From Trichoplax sp. H2 (lineage: Eukaryota > Placozoa > Uniplacotomia > Trichoplacea): a stretch of DNA of 64,000 nt. The position numbers were made by a program, and so were the translations under genes. The stretch lies in contig NOWV01000079.1 of NCBI GenBank assembly GCA_003344405.1, forward strand, positions 62,001 through 126,000. The letters run 5' to 3'. This document shows positions 31,311 through 43,100 of this stretch, piece after piece. The notes beneath the pieces are model-generated. The model saw nothing but the letters and a program-made list of their open reading frames with translations, ran no database searches and was not told the DNA's origin. Each line of letters begins with the position of its first letter. The first letter of the stretch is position 1.

Positions 31311-33304
31311 CACTAGTTGAGAATATCATGTTTACTGAAGTATCCTTGAAGCATACATAAGTCAAATATTGGAGTAGCGAAATTTTTCAAGTATTAATTA
31401 ACTTACAGATGCCTTAATAAACTGTTTATGATAGGTAATGGTCAATGTTATATTTATAGTGTTATAAATATTATTCTTCTACAACTTAAAATTGGCTACT
31501 GACATCTTTTAGATGAATTTTAGTTGGTTTAAGAAGATTGGCGCTTATAGGGCATTTTTTATCGTAGTCATTACTGACCAGTATTTCTTTAAAAAAAGTT
31601 ACTCGTTTGTAATGTATCGTATATGCATATGCCAAAATTACACTTTCAAGCATAACTAAGAGTAAAATTTAAAGGACGCTTTCAGTTATACTTCGAACCG
31701 TAAAAATCCCATACTGATACATGTTATTGTGTATGTACTGTTTTACTTTGGTAAATAAACATTCTACTAGCACTTTGTTCTTTTCAGGGCGAATTAGATG
31801 ATTCGGAAACTTATACTACTTTCCAGATTTAATACTTTAAAAATAATTGGAAATAGCAAAGTTACTATGCAATTACTAGTAACAGATACCCACTAAAATT
31901 AGTAGAATTACTGACGTACATCGATGGACGAGAACTAAATCGTAATCATTTAATTAAGATATGTACTTCAACTAGAAACTATAGTGAATATATCTTATAT
32001 CTATCTATGTTTAGGTTAAAATCTCCCGACCTGACATGACTGTCGTCTTTGGGCTTCCGATGTCACCCAAATCTTAATCATTTAAGAAATGCATTTTTGC
32101 TAGAAACTACAGTGAATACATCTCATTAACCAGAGAGGTTTGAATATTAAATTGATTAATGAAGTGTCAAAAATTGGCTCCAATTTCTCGAAAAAAGTTT
32201 GCAAATACTCGCATTGCCCATCAGCTACGTCAGTGATTAAGTACTGTACAGTTATTTATTAATTCTTTTGCTAACAATACAGTTCAAGAGTGTAAATCAT
32301 CGCCAGTTAAACTTTCGTATCGTAGTATAATGATATAGTTTATTATTGTACTTTCCTACCAATTTTTAAAGTGGATGCAGTCGATAAATTCAAGCCGTTC
32401 TCATTAACGTATTGCTTTATTACCGTACTCATTCCAAGACACCGTTAAGTTTTTCAGTCTTTTATATTGCAAGACTATTATTACGTCAAATATAACTATT
32501 GTGCTAAATTAATGCGATGAAATCGAATGTTCACATTGTTTTCATATCTAGAAATGACATGATAATTTTGCTTACTTTACTTATTTTACTTTCTCCTTTA
32601 GCAAAACTTTCCGTATTCCTTCATCTTGTTATATTGAATAATATATATGTAACCATTCATAAACTATGGTCACGTAATATGTGATATGCCTATTATTTTG
32701 TTTTTCTATCAGTTGTTATTTACAACAAATATTCCGTTAATGAATGCAAACCTAGCTCATTAATTTATTGCTTAATTACTTCTTATTTCAAAAGAGGTCG
32801 CGGGGTTTCTTGGCCATTTATATTGCAAGATTATTATTACACGAAAATCGAATCTTCGTTGTCGTTATTGAATGCGATGAGAGCGAAGGTACTTATTTTC
32901 TTCTTAAGCAAATTATATACTAATATTACTAACAAGAAATCAATAACTTGTGCTGCTTTCTTTTATTGTAAAGCTTTCGTATTCCATCATCTATTATATA
33001 GAACGTGCATACGTGAAAATGGCGTCGTGATTATGGCTATTTAATTCGATGAGAACGCACGTTCATATTGTATTCTTACGTAAATTATATACTAATTTTA
33101 CTAATAATAAATCCATGGATTGGGCTACTTTCCCTTATTGTAAAGCTTCCGCATTCCTTCATCTTTTATATCGAACTTCCGTCATATATTTACTCGCGCA
33201 TATATTAGTCATATAAAGCTAAAAGTTCTCAAATATAGTACTCTTGCATTGAGAGAAAAGCGTAAGACAGTTTATGTGACTATGCAAATTTGAAAATTTT
33301 AGTC
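31307..33304 (+). promoter_or_regulatory. Duplicated 5' flank of NACHT paralog A, with 172-bp promoter-proximal repeats
   Basis: Colinear with 38,283-40,189 upstream of paralog B, at an offset of about 6.9-7.0 kb. Its last 700 bp contain tandem units ending 'ttattgtaaagctt(t/c)cg(t/c)attcc' (32,965 and 33,137, period 172 bp; an older one near 32,600). The short open frame in this part is a by-product of the repeat. Conservation of the whole flank suggests that the promoter was duplicated with the gene. Confidence 0.5.
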
Positions 33305-34726
33305 ATGGAAGATGATAGCGAAGTTCAATCGATACGCAACTTAACAATTGATAATTTGACCCGATTTGACGAAAACCCTAGTGAAAATAATTACGATGAA
33401 TACGAAGCAATCCTAGGTAATAAAAATAATGTTTATCGTAAGACATTATCCTTACTAAGGCAATGCAAAACTGAAGATGTTGCTTCGAAGTTTGAAATAG
33501 TTATTAGACAACACAAAGGAAGTCTTGACTATTGGGATGTCGATGGTGGCTTTGCAGCTATGGCGCTACTGGGTGAGGCTTTTACGCAAACGCTAGCAAA
33601 TTATTTTATAGCCAGAGTAGATTCGAATCCGTGTCGGCGATTTAGGAAAGCATTCTCGGCCATTGATACATTGTATGATCAACTGCATAGGCTAGTTACA
33701 GCAGGTAGAGAAATAGAAGCCATGAACGCATGCCTTAGCGTTATTCCATATTTCATAAAGCATTTCAATACTATAGAAGATGATGATCAATTATGTAAAC
33801 AAGTGAGAAAACTTCTGCGAAGAGCACAGAATAATATTTTTCAGAACTTCTTTCAGTTGAAAACTAAAGTTTCCGATATGCACCGGCTACATTCCAAAGA
33901 TTTATTAAGTATTTTGCTATCAAGAAACGAGCTGATAAACGAATTTGGAGCTACAATCCTGCAAGCGCTATTCTGGATAGCTTCGGAATTGGAAATTGTA
34001 ATCACAATAGAAAAGAGTAATGAAAGATTCTTTTTAAAGGCATTAACCTTTAATTCAAGCTGGGAAATACTTAAGGACGACAATAATGCGATAGCAAGTA
34101 TTTTTGACATACTACAAAATTTCCTATTAGAAAAGCTGAGTAAAGAATCTAGCAATAAGCAGAAAGTGCTGGGTGATAAAGAAAAGTGGCAATTTTTAGG
34201 TGATTCCCATGAGGAAAAAATAGAGGACTTCACTTTTCGGTTACTACGCGATGTTCAGGAAGGACATGCACGCTTTGAACTGATTAAAGAGTTCCTTTCT
34301 GATGGCGAAAAGACAGCGAAATTATACAAAATTTTGCATCGACACAAATTAATAACAGAAGAAATTGCAAATCAGCTATTAATACATTGTGAATTATATA
34401 TAACTGAAGATAGAAAGCTCGATAGATGGCCTGCTGATGGCGGTATACAAGCTGTAGCCTATGTAGGGAAATTTTTTAATGAAAGATTCTCTAATTTTCT
34501 AGTTACTCGTGCGAATATGTGGTTTAGCATTTATATGAATGAACAACGCAGTAATCTTTTACTAGCTATCAAGGCCTTACAAATGATTGAAAAAACTCTG
34601 CATGATAGCTCAGATATCGACGATTCCCATCAGACAGCTCTAGAATCTTTAAGGAAATGTCGAGAAGAACTTCCCTACTTCGAAAGCGTTACAAAAGAAA
34701 TATTAGAGTATATAAGACCCTTTTAA
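33305..34726 (+). CDS. NACHT-family paralog A reduced to N-terminal tag and WxxxGG C-terminal region
   Basis: The ATG at 33,305 gives a 473-residue protein. The first 30 or so residues match the start of paralog B (MEDDSEVQSI versus MEYDSGIQSI). The sequence then jumps, in frame near 33,395, to the region matching B from about 44,280: the first module DYWDVDGGFAAMALLGEAF and the second RWPADGGIQAVAYVGKFF. The nuclease-like region, degenerate P-loop region and NACHT ATPase are all missing, an apparent in-frame deletion of about 4.1 kb. The frame stays open to the same C-terminal ending (IRPF versus IKPF), which suggests it is or was expressed. It could act as a decoy, adaptor or dominant-negative partner of the full proteins; that is inference. 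Confidence 0.75.
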   Translation: MEDDSEVQSIRNLTIDNLTRFDENPSENNYDEYEAILGNKNNVYRKTLSLLRQCKTEDVASKFEIVIRQHKGSLDYWDVDGGFAAMALLGEAFTQTLANYFIARVDSNPCRRFRKAFSAIDTLYDQLHRLVTAGREIEAMNACLSVIPYFIKHFNTIEDDDQLCKQVRKLLRRAQNNIFQNFFQLKTKVSDMHRLHSKDLLSILLSRNELINEFGATILQALFWIASELEIVITIEKSNERFFLKALTFNSSWEILKDDNNAIASIFDILQNFLLEKLSKESSNKQKVLGDKEKWQFLGDSHEEKIEDFTFRLLRDVQEGHARFELIKEFLSDGEKTAKLYKILHRHKLITEEIANQLLIHCELYITEDRKLDRWPADGGIQAVAYVGKFFNERFSNFLVTRANMWFSIYMNEQRSNLLLAIKALQMIEKTLHDSSDIDDSHQTALESLRKCREELPYFESVTKEILEYIRPF

Positions 34727-35300
34727 TTAACTCTACAATTTATGATTCATTATAAATCCATTCTAAGATTTAATTCATTAGTTAGCGAATGATTTACTGT
34801 AACACCGTATTGGTCCGCTGATATGATAAAGTAATCAACCTTCACTTAAAATTGAATAATATCCAGTAAAAATTGAATTACTTTGATGCCGTACCTTCTA
34901 TTGGCCCTAACAAGAAACGTAGTATTAGATAGTAGATTATTAGCTATGTCAAATATGATGTACGGTATACTTAATAGCTTTCTACATTTATAATAGGCCT
35001 TATTTACAGTTAATAGCTTATAACCCTAGACTGTGATGGAAGGCTTTATGTTAGGTTAAGATAGACTGGATATGGTAGAGTATATTGAGTCACTATTGAT
35101 GCTAGAAGTTAAAATAGATATGTACCTCCTATACTAGGATACGGTTAGTTCTTAATACTTTGGCTGATAAAATTAAGTCTACGTAAATACTGTAGCAGTT
35201 ACCATATTGGACTAGGTTATACACAGTCTGCTGTAAAATGGTGTTTTACTAATAATAGTCTAGTAGTGTTTGACTGAAAAATCGTAATCTACATTTTCTC
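34727..35300. other. Duplicated 3' flank of paralog A
   Basis: Matches the flank of paralog B: 34,727-34,900 with 45,630-45,790, and 34,925-35,220 with 46,490-46,790 (shared 'gtagattattag', 'aaaatagatatgta', 'taaatactg(t/c)agcagtt'). Copy B has about 0.6 kb of extra sequence between the two parts. No gene is seen. Confidence 0.55.
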
Positions 35301-37220
35301 TAAACTTTATTTTAAAATCTCGTTTATATGCTATACGTAAAGAATCATTTTTCTATGTAGTCGATATGGTGATATTTATCAGTTAATTCCATGTTATTAT
35401 TTTTAAACATAATTAAACTACATTTAATTCTTCATCTAGCCGTTTCTTTACTGAGACATTAAATAAAAATACTACAACGCTAAACTGTTGGACTGATTCC
35501 TTTGCTAACTGTAAGAATTTGTAGTCGGGATTGTACGTTTTAGAATCGTTTTCAAGTTAGTGCTTAAACCTCTTGTCTAAACGATATGATTTAGAAATTT
35601 CTCAGTTTACTCACGCTAATCCCCTGTAGTACATCCCCAATGTATCTAACACTGAGATTGTTAGATTGTACAAAATTAGATAAATTGTATATGAGACTAC
35701 AAATTTGTATACAGTATATGTCAACTTGTAAGAGATAGTCTAGCGTTAGTCTTTAGCAGTGGTTAGACGAACCTAACTTATGAAATTAAGTGAAATTGAC
35801 AAGAAACTGTATTTCTTATTTTATTTATGAGAAGGCACTGTATCACATGCCTGAACAAATTGTAATAGATCAAGAAAGAGAGAGAGTTACCTTTGAATAT
35901 CTAGATTGATCATTATCGCTATCGCGCATGCTAATGTAACCAAACCTTGTATTTTTTAGAATCATTTTCACGTAAGTGCTTAGACCTCTGTTCAACTGAT
36001 TCAGAAATTTCACATTTTACTCAGTCCATCGCCCTAGTACATATGTTGTAATAGATTGAGAGGGCGAATAAATCTTGGATATCTGAGTTGATTCTTGTCG
36101 GAATTTCGTATGCTGCTGTAAACAGAAATGTATTTTTTAGAATCTATTTCAACTTAACACCTAAGCCCCTAGAGCAACTCATTCAGAAATTTCACAGTTT
36201 ACTTACTCCATCGCCCTAGTATATCGTAATAGATTGAGAAAGTCAGTTATCTTGATGTTTGAATGTGTTATTTCACTGTCGAGTATGTCTTTGTAATCAA
36301 ATTGTACTTTTAGAATTATATTTTCTAGACAGTGCCTAAACCTTGAGCGCAGCGAATTCAGAAATTCCACAATTTACTCAATCAATCGTTCTAGTATAGT
36401 ATATTGCAACAGGTTAGAAGAGCGAGTAATCCCGAATATCTACGTTGATTCTAATCGGAATCTCGCATGTTAAAGCAGTCAGAATTGTATTTTTAAATTA
36501 TATTTCTCAATTGAATGCCTAAGCTCCAGGTTCAGTGTTATGATTTTGAAATTCCTCAGTTTACTCTCTCAATTACTGTAATATATTGTAACAGATAGAG
36601 ATAGCACATTATCTTAAATGTCTAAATTGCTTCTTGTTAGAATCTAGTATACTAAAGCCATTTGGATTATAGTTTTAAGCCATTTTCAATAATACTTAAA
36701 ATACTAGTTTAGGTAATTTCGAAAATTTACATCGTACTAAAAGCCATAACAGCTATGAATCGACCGAGCCATTAATCATTTTAGTCAAAATAAAGCACTT
36801 GAAACAATGCTCCACTCCATTTCAAAACAGATATCATATAATGCCTCCAAATAATTTTGTATCTTAGCTTCTTTAACAACTATGTGTGTTAAAAGTATTT
36901 AAATATCCAATCCAAGTATTCAGATCGTTGTTACAGATAACTATTCAAATTCCTTACGCTGTAAAAATAACGCAAGTATGCTAATCCAATCAGAATTGTA
37001 TTTTTAAACCATTTTCAAGTTAGTGCTTACTATAAACCTCCGGCTCAAGTGATGCGATTTAGAAATTTCCCAGCTTATTTACTCTATTTCTCAAGTATAT
37101 GTGTACTGTAATGCATGGAAAGTGAGCTATCTTGAATATCTGAGTTATTACTTGCGCAATTTCGTACGCTAATGCAATTAGCATTGTATTTTTAAAACCA
37201 TTTCAAGTTGATGCTTAATA
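35300..37220 (+). repeat. 180-bp satellite, block 3 (largest)
   Basis: 35,300-35,520 is a further copy of the end of the 1.3-kb repeat. Satellite landmarks then occur near 35,535, 35,949, 36,130, 36,304, 36,487, 36,669, 36,993 and 37,190, mostly 174-183 bp apart. Each unit carries 'cagtttactca', 'gtaatagattgaga' and 'gtatttttagaatcattttcaa'. It is non-coding, with diverged units. Confidence 0.7.
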
Positions 37221-37229
37221 AAAGATAAA

Positions 37230-38240
37230 TGTCATTTCCGAATAACTAATATATTAATCGTGTCCATGTCTTATTGTAAGGTAACCTATTTCAAATTTCA
37301 TTAGCGACTCATCAAACTCCATTTGAAATGGGGTATACTAGCAGGGCAATGAAAAAACATATTTTATAAATAGTCTACCCATTTCCCAAGAGTATTTATG
37401 TTACATCTTGCTGTAAGATATCTTATATCAAAGTTTCTGAGATGACAATGATCAAGATTGTGATTGATTACTCATTTTTTATGTAATAGAGAGTATGATT
37501 CATTAGCTCTGTTGACATGATGTATACTAGTGCAATGAAAAGCAAAATTTTGCAAATAATTAATCAATCCATCCATCAAAGGTGGCCATATTGTGTCTTA
37601 TTTTATGATGTCCTAAATTAAAACTGCATTTGCAACTCATTAAATCCGATTGAAATGACTAAATCAGTAGCGCTATGAAAACCGAAATCTTATAAGTAGT
37701 ATATCCGTCTCTTAAGTGTGTTCATGCTATGTCTTATTGCAGTATATCCTATATTAAAACTATTCTCGAGATGAAGATGATCAAAGCTGCGGTTTATTTA
37801 TTTTCTTACAATAGGCTATGTAATGCATTAGACTTTATTTTAAAATCACGTAAACTAAAAGCGCAATGAAAATCCTCATTTGTAAATAATCTACTTATCC
37901 CGCAAACGTATTCATGCTGCGTCTTATGTTAGGACATCCTATTTTAAAATTTGCATTTGCGATTCATCAAACTCTGTTTAAAATGAAGTAAACCAGTTGT
38001 GCAGTAAAATACAATAATTTGTAAGAAGTTTATCCATCTCTAAGCTGTATTTGTGTTATGTCATGTCTTGTTGTAGAATATCTTACATCAAAGTTCCTCA
38101 GATGAAAGTGATCAATATTTTAGTTTATTATTTATTTCTTTGTAATAGACAAGGCGATTTATTAAGCTTCGTTTGAAATGACGTAAATTAGTAGCGCAAT
38201 TTGAAAAAAAATTGGTCAATGTCAGTGGTCATCCATTGAA
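37230..38240 (+). repeat. Higher-order tandem repeat, 333-bp dimer x3, copy B
   Basis: Six motif copies at about 37,265, 37,398, 37,588, 37,724, 37,914 and 38,053, with spacings alternating near 136 and 190 bp. It corresponds unit for unit to 28,201-29,004. Confidence 0.75.
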
Positions 38241-38282
38241 TTAGCTTTGAGAACTAGTTAGGCGATGTTTTTCAGCTTCTTT

Positions 38283-40189
38283 ATTAATCACTAGTTGAGA
38301 ATATCATTTTTACTAAAGTATCATTGAAGTATACATAAACTAAATATTGGAATAGCGAATATTTTTAAAGTATGAATCAACTTACAGATACCTGAACAAA
38401 CTTTTTAGGATAGGTAATGGTCAATGCTATATTTATAGCGTTATAAACATACTTCTTTTACAACTTAAAATTGGTTACTGGCATCTTTTAGATGAGTTTT
38501 AGTTGGTTTTAAGACGTCTGGCGCCTATAGGGGCATTTTTTATCGCATTCATTGCTGACCTGTATCTCTGTGTAAAAAGTTACTCGTTTGCAATGTATCT
38601 TATATGCATATGCCGAAATTACACTTTCAAGCATAACTAAGAGTAAAATTTAAAGGACGCTTTCAGTTATACTTCGAACTGTAAAATCCCATACCGATAC
38701 ATGTTAATTTACATAAACTGTTTTACTGTGGTAAAAAAAGAAATTCTACTACCACTTTGTTCTTTTCGGGATGAATTAGTTGATTCGGAAACTTATACTA
38801 CTTTCCAGATCTAATACTTTAAAAATAATTGGAAATAATAAGTTACTAAGCAGTTACTACTAACAGATACCCACTAAAATTAGTAGGAATACATCGATAA
38901 AAGTTTGAATTAAAGCCTGACATACAGTTTTATATTTCAGTTCAAATCGCTCAACCTAACAAGACTGTCATCGTAACCATTTAAGAAATGTATTTCAGCT
39001 AGAAACTATAGTGAATACATGTTATTAACCAGACAGGCTTGAATATTAAATTGATTGATGAAGTGTCAGAAATTGGCTCTAATTTCTCGAAAAAAGTTCG
39101 CAAATACTCACATTGCCCATCAGTTAAGTCAGTGGTTAAGTACAGTTATTTATCAATTTCTTTAGCTAACAAAGCAGTTCATGAGTGTAAAGTATCGTCA
39201 GTTGTACTTTCATATCGTAATATAATGATATACCTTATTATTTTGCTTTCCTAACAATTTTTACAGCGAATGCGGTCGATAAATTCAAGCCGATATCATT
39301 AACATGCTGCTTTATTACCGTACTCATTCACAGACACCGTAAGGTTTTAGTCTTTCATATTAAAGGACTATTATTACGTCAAGTATAATTGTTGTGCGAA
39401 ATTAATGTGATGAAATCGAATGTTCACATTGTTTTCATATCTAGAAATGACAAGCTAATTTTGCTTACTTTTCTTATTTTATTTTCTCCTACAGCAAAAC
39501 ATCCGCATTCCTTCATCTAGTTATACTGAATTTATATTCAACCATTCATAAAAATATGATCACGTAATAAGTGGTATGCCTTGCTATTGTGTTTTTCCAT
39601 TAGTTTTTATTATTTATAACAAATACTCCGTGGATGAATGCAAACACATCTCATTAATCTAATGCTTAATTACTTCTTATTCAAAAGAGATCGTAGGGTT
39701 TCTCGCCTATTTATATTGCAAGATCATTATTACGTAAAAATTGAATCTCCTTTGTCGTTATTGAATGCAATGAGAGCGAATCTACCTATTATCTTATGCA
39801 AATTATATGTTAGTATTACTAACAAGGAATCAATAGCTTTTGCTGCTTTCTTTTATTGTAAAGCTTTCGCATTCCAGTATCTATTATATTGAACATACAT
39901 GCATGAAAATGGAATCGCGATTGTGCTTATTTAATTCGATGAGAATGCACGTTTACATTGCCTTCATATGTAAATTATATTCTAATTTTACTAATACTAA
40001 ATCCATGAATTGTGCTACTTTCCCTTATTGTAAAGCTTCCGCATTCCTTCATTTTTTATATTGAACGCCTATCTTATGCATAAACATATTAGTTATATAA
40101 AGCTAAAAGTTCTCAAAATATTGCACTCTTACATTGAGTGAACAGCGTAAGGCAATCAGCGTAAATACATAGATTTGGAAATTTTAGTC
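38283..40189 (+). promoter_or_regulatory. Duplicated 5' flank of NACHT paralog B
   Basis: Counterpart of 31,307-33,304. It has the same promoter-proximal repeat units ('attgtaaagctt..gcattcc' near 39,858 and 40,027, an older one near 39,495). The open frames at 39,638-40,064 arise from these units and are not considered genes. Confidence 0.5.
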
Positions 40190-43100
40190 ATGGAATATGA
40201 TAGCGGAATTCAATCGATAGACTACCAAACAAATGATAATGTGGCCCCATCTGTCGAAAATTCAGGTGAAAATCATTACAAAAAAATGAAACCAGATTCC
40301 TTGCGAAAAATTTTGCATGGTATAAAATTTCAGCTGGCTTTACAAATTTTAGCAGCAATTCGAGCTGATTTACGCGATATTCACTTTATCTTGAGCAGCG
40401 AATCAAAAGAGGCCCACAATCTCGATGATTTAGTGATAGACTATGGTCGTAGAATTGTATTCGTGCAAGCTAAGCATACGGCAAAAACAGACGATACTGA
40501 TAGCCGTTCATCGAATATTACAAGTACTAGTAAAGATTCGAAAAGGATAAGCGACGCTGGCAAATCCTATTCAAAGAAAGATTTTTTCTTGAAGAAAGCT
40601 AATAAAGTATGTTTAGCTGATTTTTTTGATACGTGGATGAAATTTAAATTGAAAAAGGAACCGTGGAATAAAATATTATCAGATAATATGAAAGATATTC
40701 GATGCATGCTCTTTACCAATCGAAATATAGAAGATGGCGACGAGTATTTAGATGACGCTGATTTTGACCCAGATGACGAATTTACATTTGAAGATTTTAA
40801 TACGAAAACCAAGAAATTTAAACAAGGAGAAACTAGAGAAGAATTTAAGCGATCAATACAAGCATATTCAGAGACAGCTAAGAAATATTCGAACATGAAG
40901 GTCATAGAATGTGATCCCGAAGGAAATACACTTACAATTTCAAAAGATGAAAACTCAAAGAAAAGGACTAAAGTCGATGAAGAAGCAGCAATCAAAGAAG
41001 CTGCTCTCAAATTGAGCAAAAAATTGATGAATATAAACAGGGATAGTAAAGAGATTAGACTTACTCCTCCTGATATTTCTTTTAAAGCTTTGGCTTTGGT
41101 TAAGTTAGCCATTAGTGATGATTCATTCAGGGATCTTTTGATACCGCATATGGATAAAAAATTAAATAATCCAAGAGAAGTATTCGATCAATTTAAAAAA
41201 GTTATTAATATAAAAGATGAACTGAATTGTTCAGCAATTTTATGTAATGCTATGGAAGATGAGATTAATCAATTCCTCAATGAATTCATATTTAAATATG
41301 AACAGCCCAATTGCTCAATGCTGGAGGAAATAATTGTGGACCAGCTTAAATTGCGCACCATTATTGGTCAGCAAGAATTATTCAATGCAGTCTACAAGAT
41401 AATGCTGGATTGGTTTAGCAAAACTGATGTCACCTCCGTATCTGGTAAGGAAATTAGGACAATCATGAATGCAGAAATTGGTGATAGACTTCGATACAAA
41501 TTATACCACTTCACAATGGACTTTCTAAAAATATTTGACGAGTATCCAATAATGAACAATTTAAAGGTAGAAGATTTGCTGAAATTTTTACAAGGTACTG
41601 GTAAGCCGTCTGTTGCCTTGGTTACCGGTATTGGAATTAAGGCGAGAGTTTATCAGACAGTAAAATCTTTAAAATCTTACACTCAAAAAGAAGAAATCGC
41701 TGATGATAAATGGATTTTTGTCGAAATCGATAAACTTTCGGTAGAAGAATTAGACTTAATACCGAAGATTCTTAAAGGAAATCTTACAAAATTTATAATT
41801 ATAGATTGTCTAGCTGACTCGAAGAACACACTATCTCAATCTTTTACAACCTATTGTGAAAGAGGCAAATGATAGCAAGAAAAAACTAGTGTTGCTCTTG
41901 AAGGATAAGCAGAAGCGTGATTTAGATATTTCATTCCATACTGACGATGATAACAACGATAATACTTTAAGTTTGCCAGAATCAATGGTGGTACCTTCAG
42001 GAAAAAATGATCAAACAACAGTAGAAGGTAATCAAAATCTTGAAGAAGGTGGAAGCACGAGTATAAACATTAAAGGGCTTTCAGGGAATCAAATTAAATC
42101 TGTATATAAAACTGATGAAAATAAATATATTGATCTGGGTGGCAAATTTTATCAGCTTTCAAGACTCATCAAAGATACCTCTTGCAGTTTGTTTTCTTTT
42201 CTATCAGACTTAGATAATGTAGATTTAATTCGAAATAGATTGAAAGCAGAAAGACCAAAAAGTGATAGAGGATTAAAGATGAACATTTACGTACCCAATG
42301 ATGTGATTGAAGGTGTACCTATTTACGATTTAAGAAACTTACTCACGACTGCTAAAGCTAACCTATTTATATTCAAAAATAATACTAATGAAAAGCAGCT
42401 AAAGGATCAACTCGAGAAGTGGTTCAATAGAAGGGAGGTTCGATTTCAAGTCTATGAGAAAGTAAAACAGGAAACAGATTGGTCAGAAAAGGAGAGTGTA
42501 AGGTATATTTTCTTGCGAAATATATCGGATATTGATTTTTCCGAAAAAAAATTTCGAGATAAGTGCTTCATCTATATCGGAGGCTCTGAAAGTCTTAAAG
42601 AAAAAAATATTATCTACATTAATTTAAAATGCCGGGATAGCACATGCAGCAGTGTAATTATTGAAAGCAATCCTAGCAAGTTAAATTTTTCAAGTCCATT
42701 GGAATACGACTTTAATAAGAATTTGGGACAATTAACTAATTCCGAAAAAGATGTATTCCAGTTTTATAACTTTTCAATATTATTAGCAGATGCTGGCCAT
42801 GGTAAAACTGCTTTTTGCTTGAATGAAAGATATAAATGGAAGGAGTACGAAGACGAAATTAGCTGGAGGATTTTTATTAGCTTACCTAAAATTCAGCTAT
42901 CATCCTCTCCAAAACTGTCTTCCATTTTTACGAGTGAGGCAACAGGACATGAATGGGAAGATTGGCAATTGGAAATTATACAAAAAGATATGGAAGAGAC
43001 AGGTAAAGTTTTTTTGCTGCTTGATGCCTTTGATGAAATGAAAGACCAGGATCAAATTAATAATTTACGGCTATGGCTTGACATCATTCCATCATCAACA

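Noticed and set aside
39638-40064. Two overlapping ORFs upstream of paralog B (and 32,823-33,044 upstream of A)
   Set aside because: They fall entirely within the promoter-proximal tandem repeats; their similarity to each other reflects the repeat, not a gene.
41826-41872. Intron between the two frames of paralog B
   Set aside because: The frames overlap and alignment needs a shift of only one base, so no intron fits.
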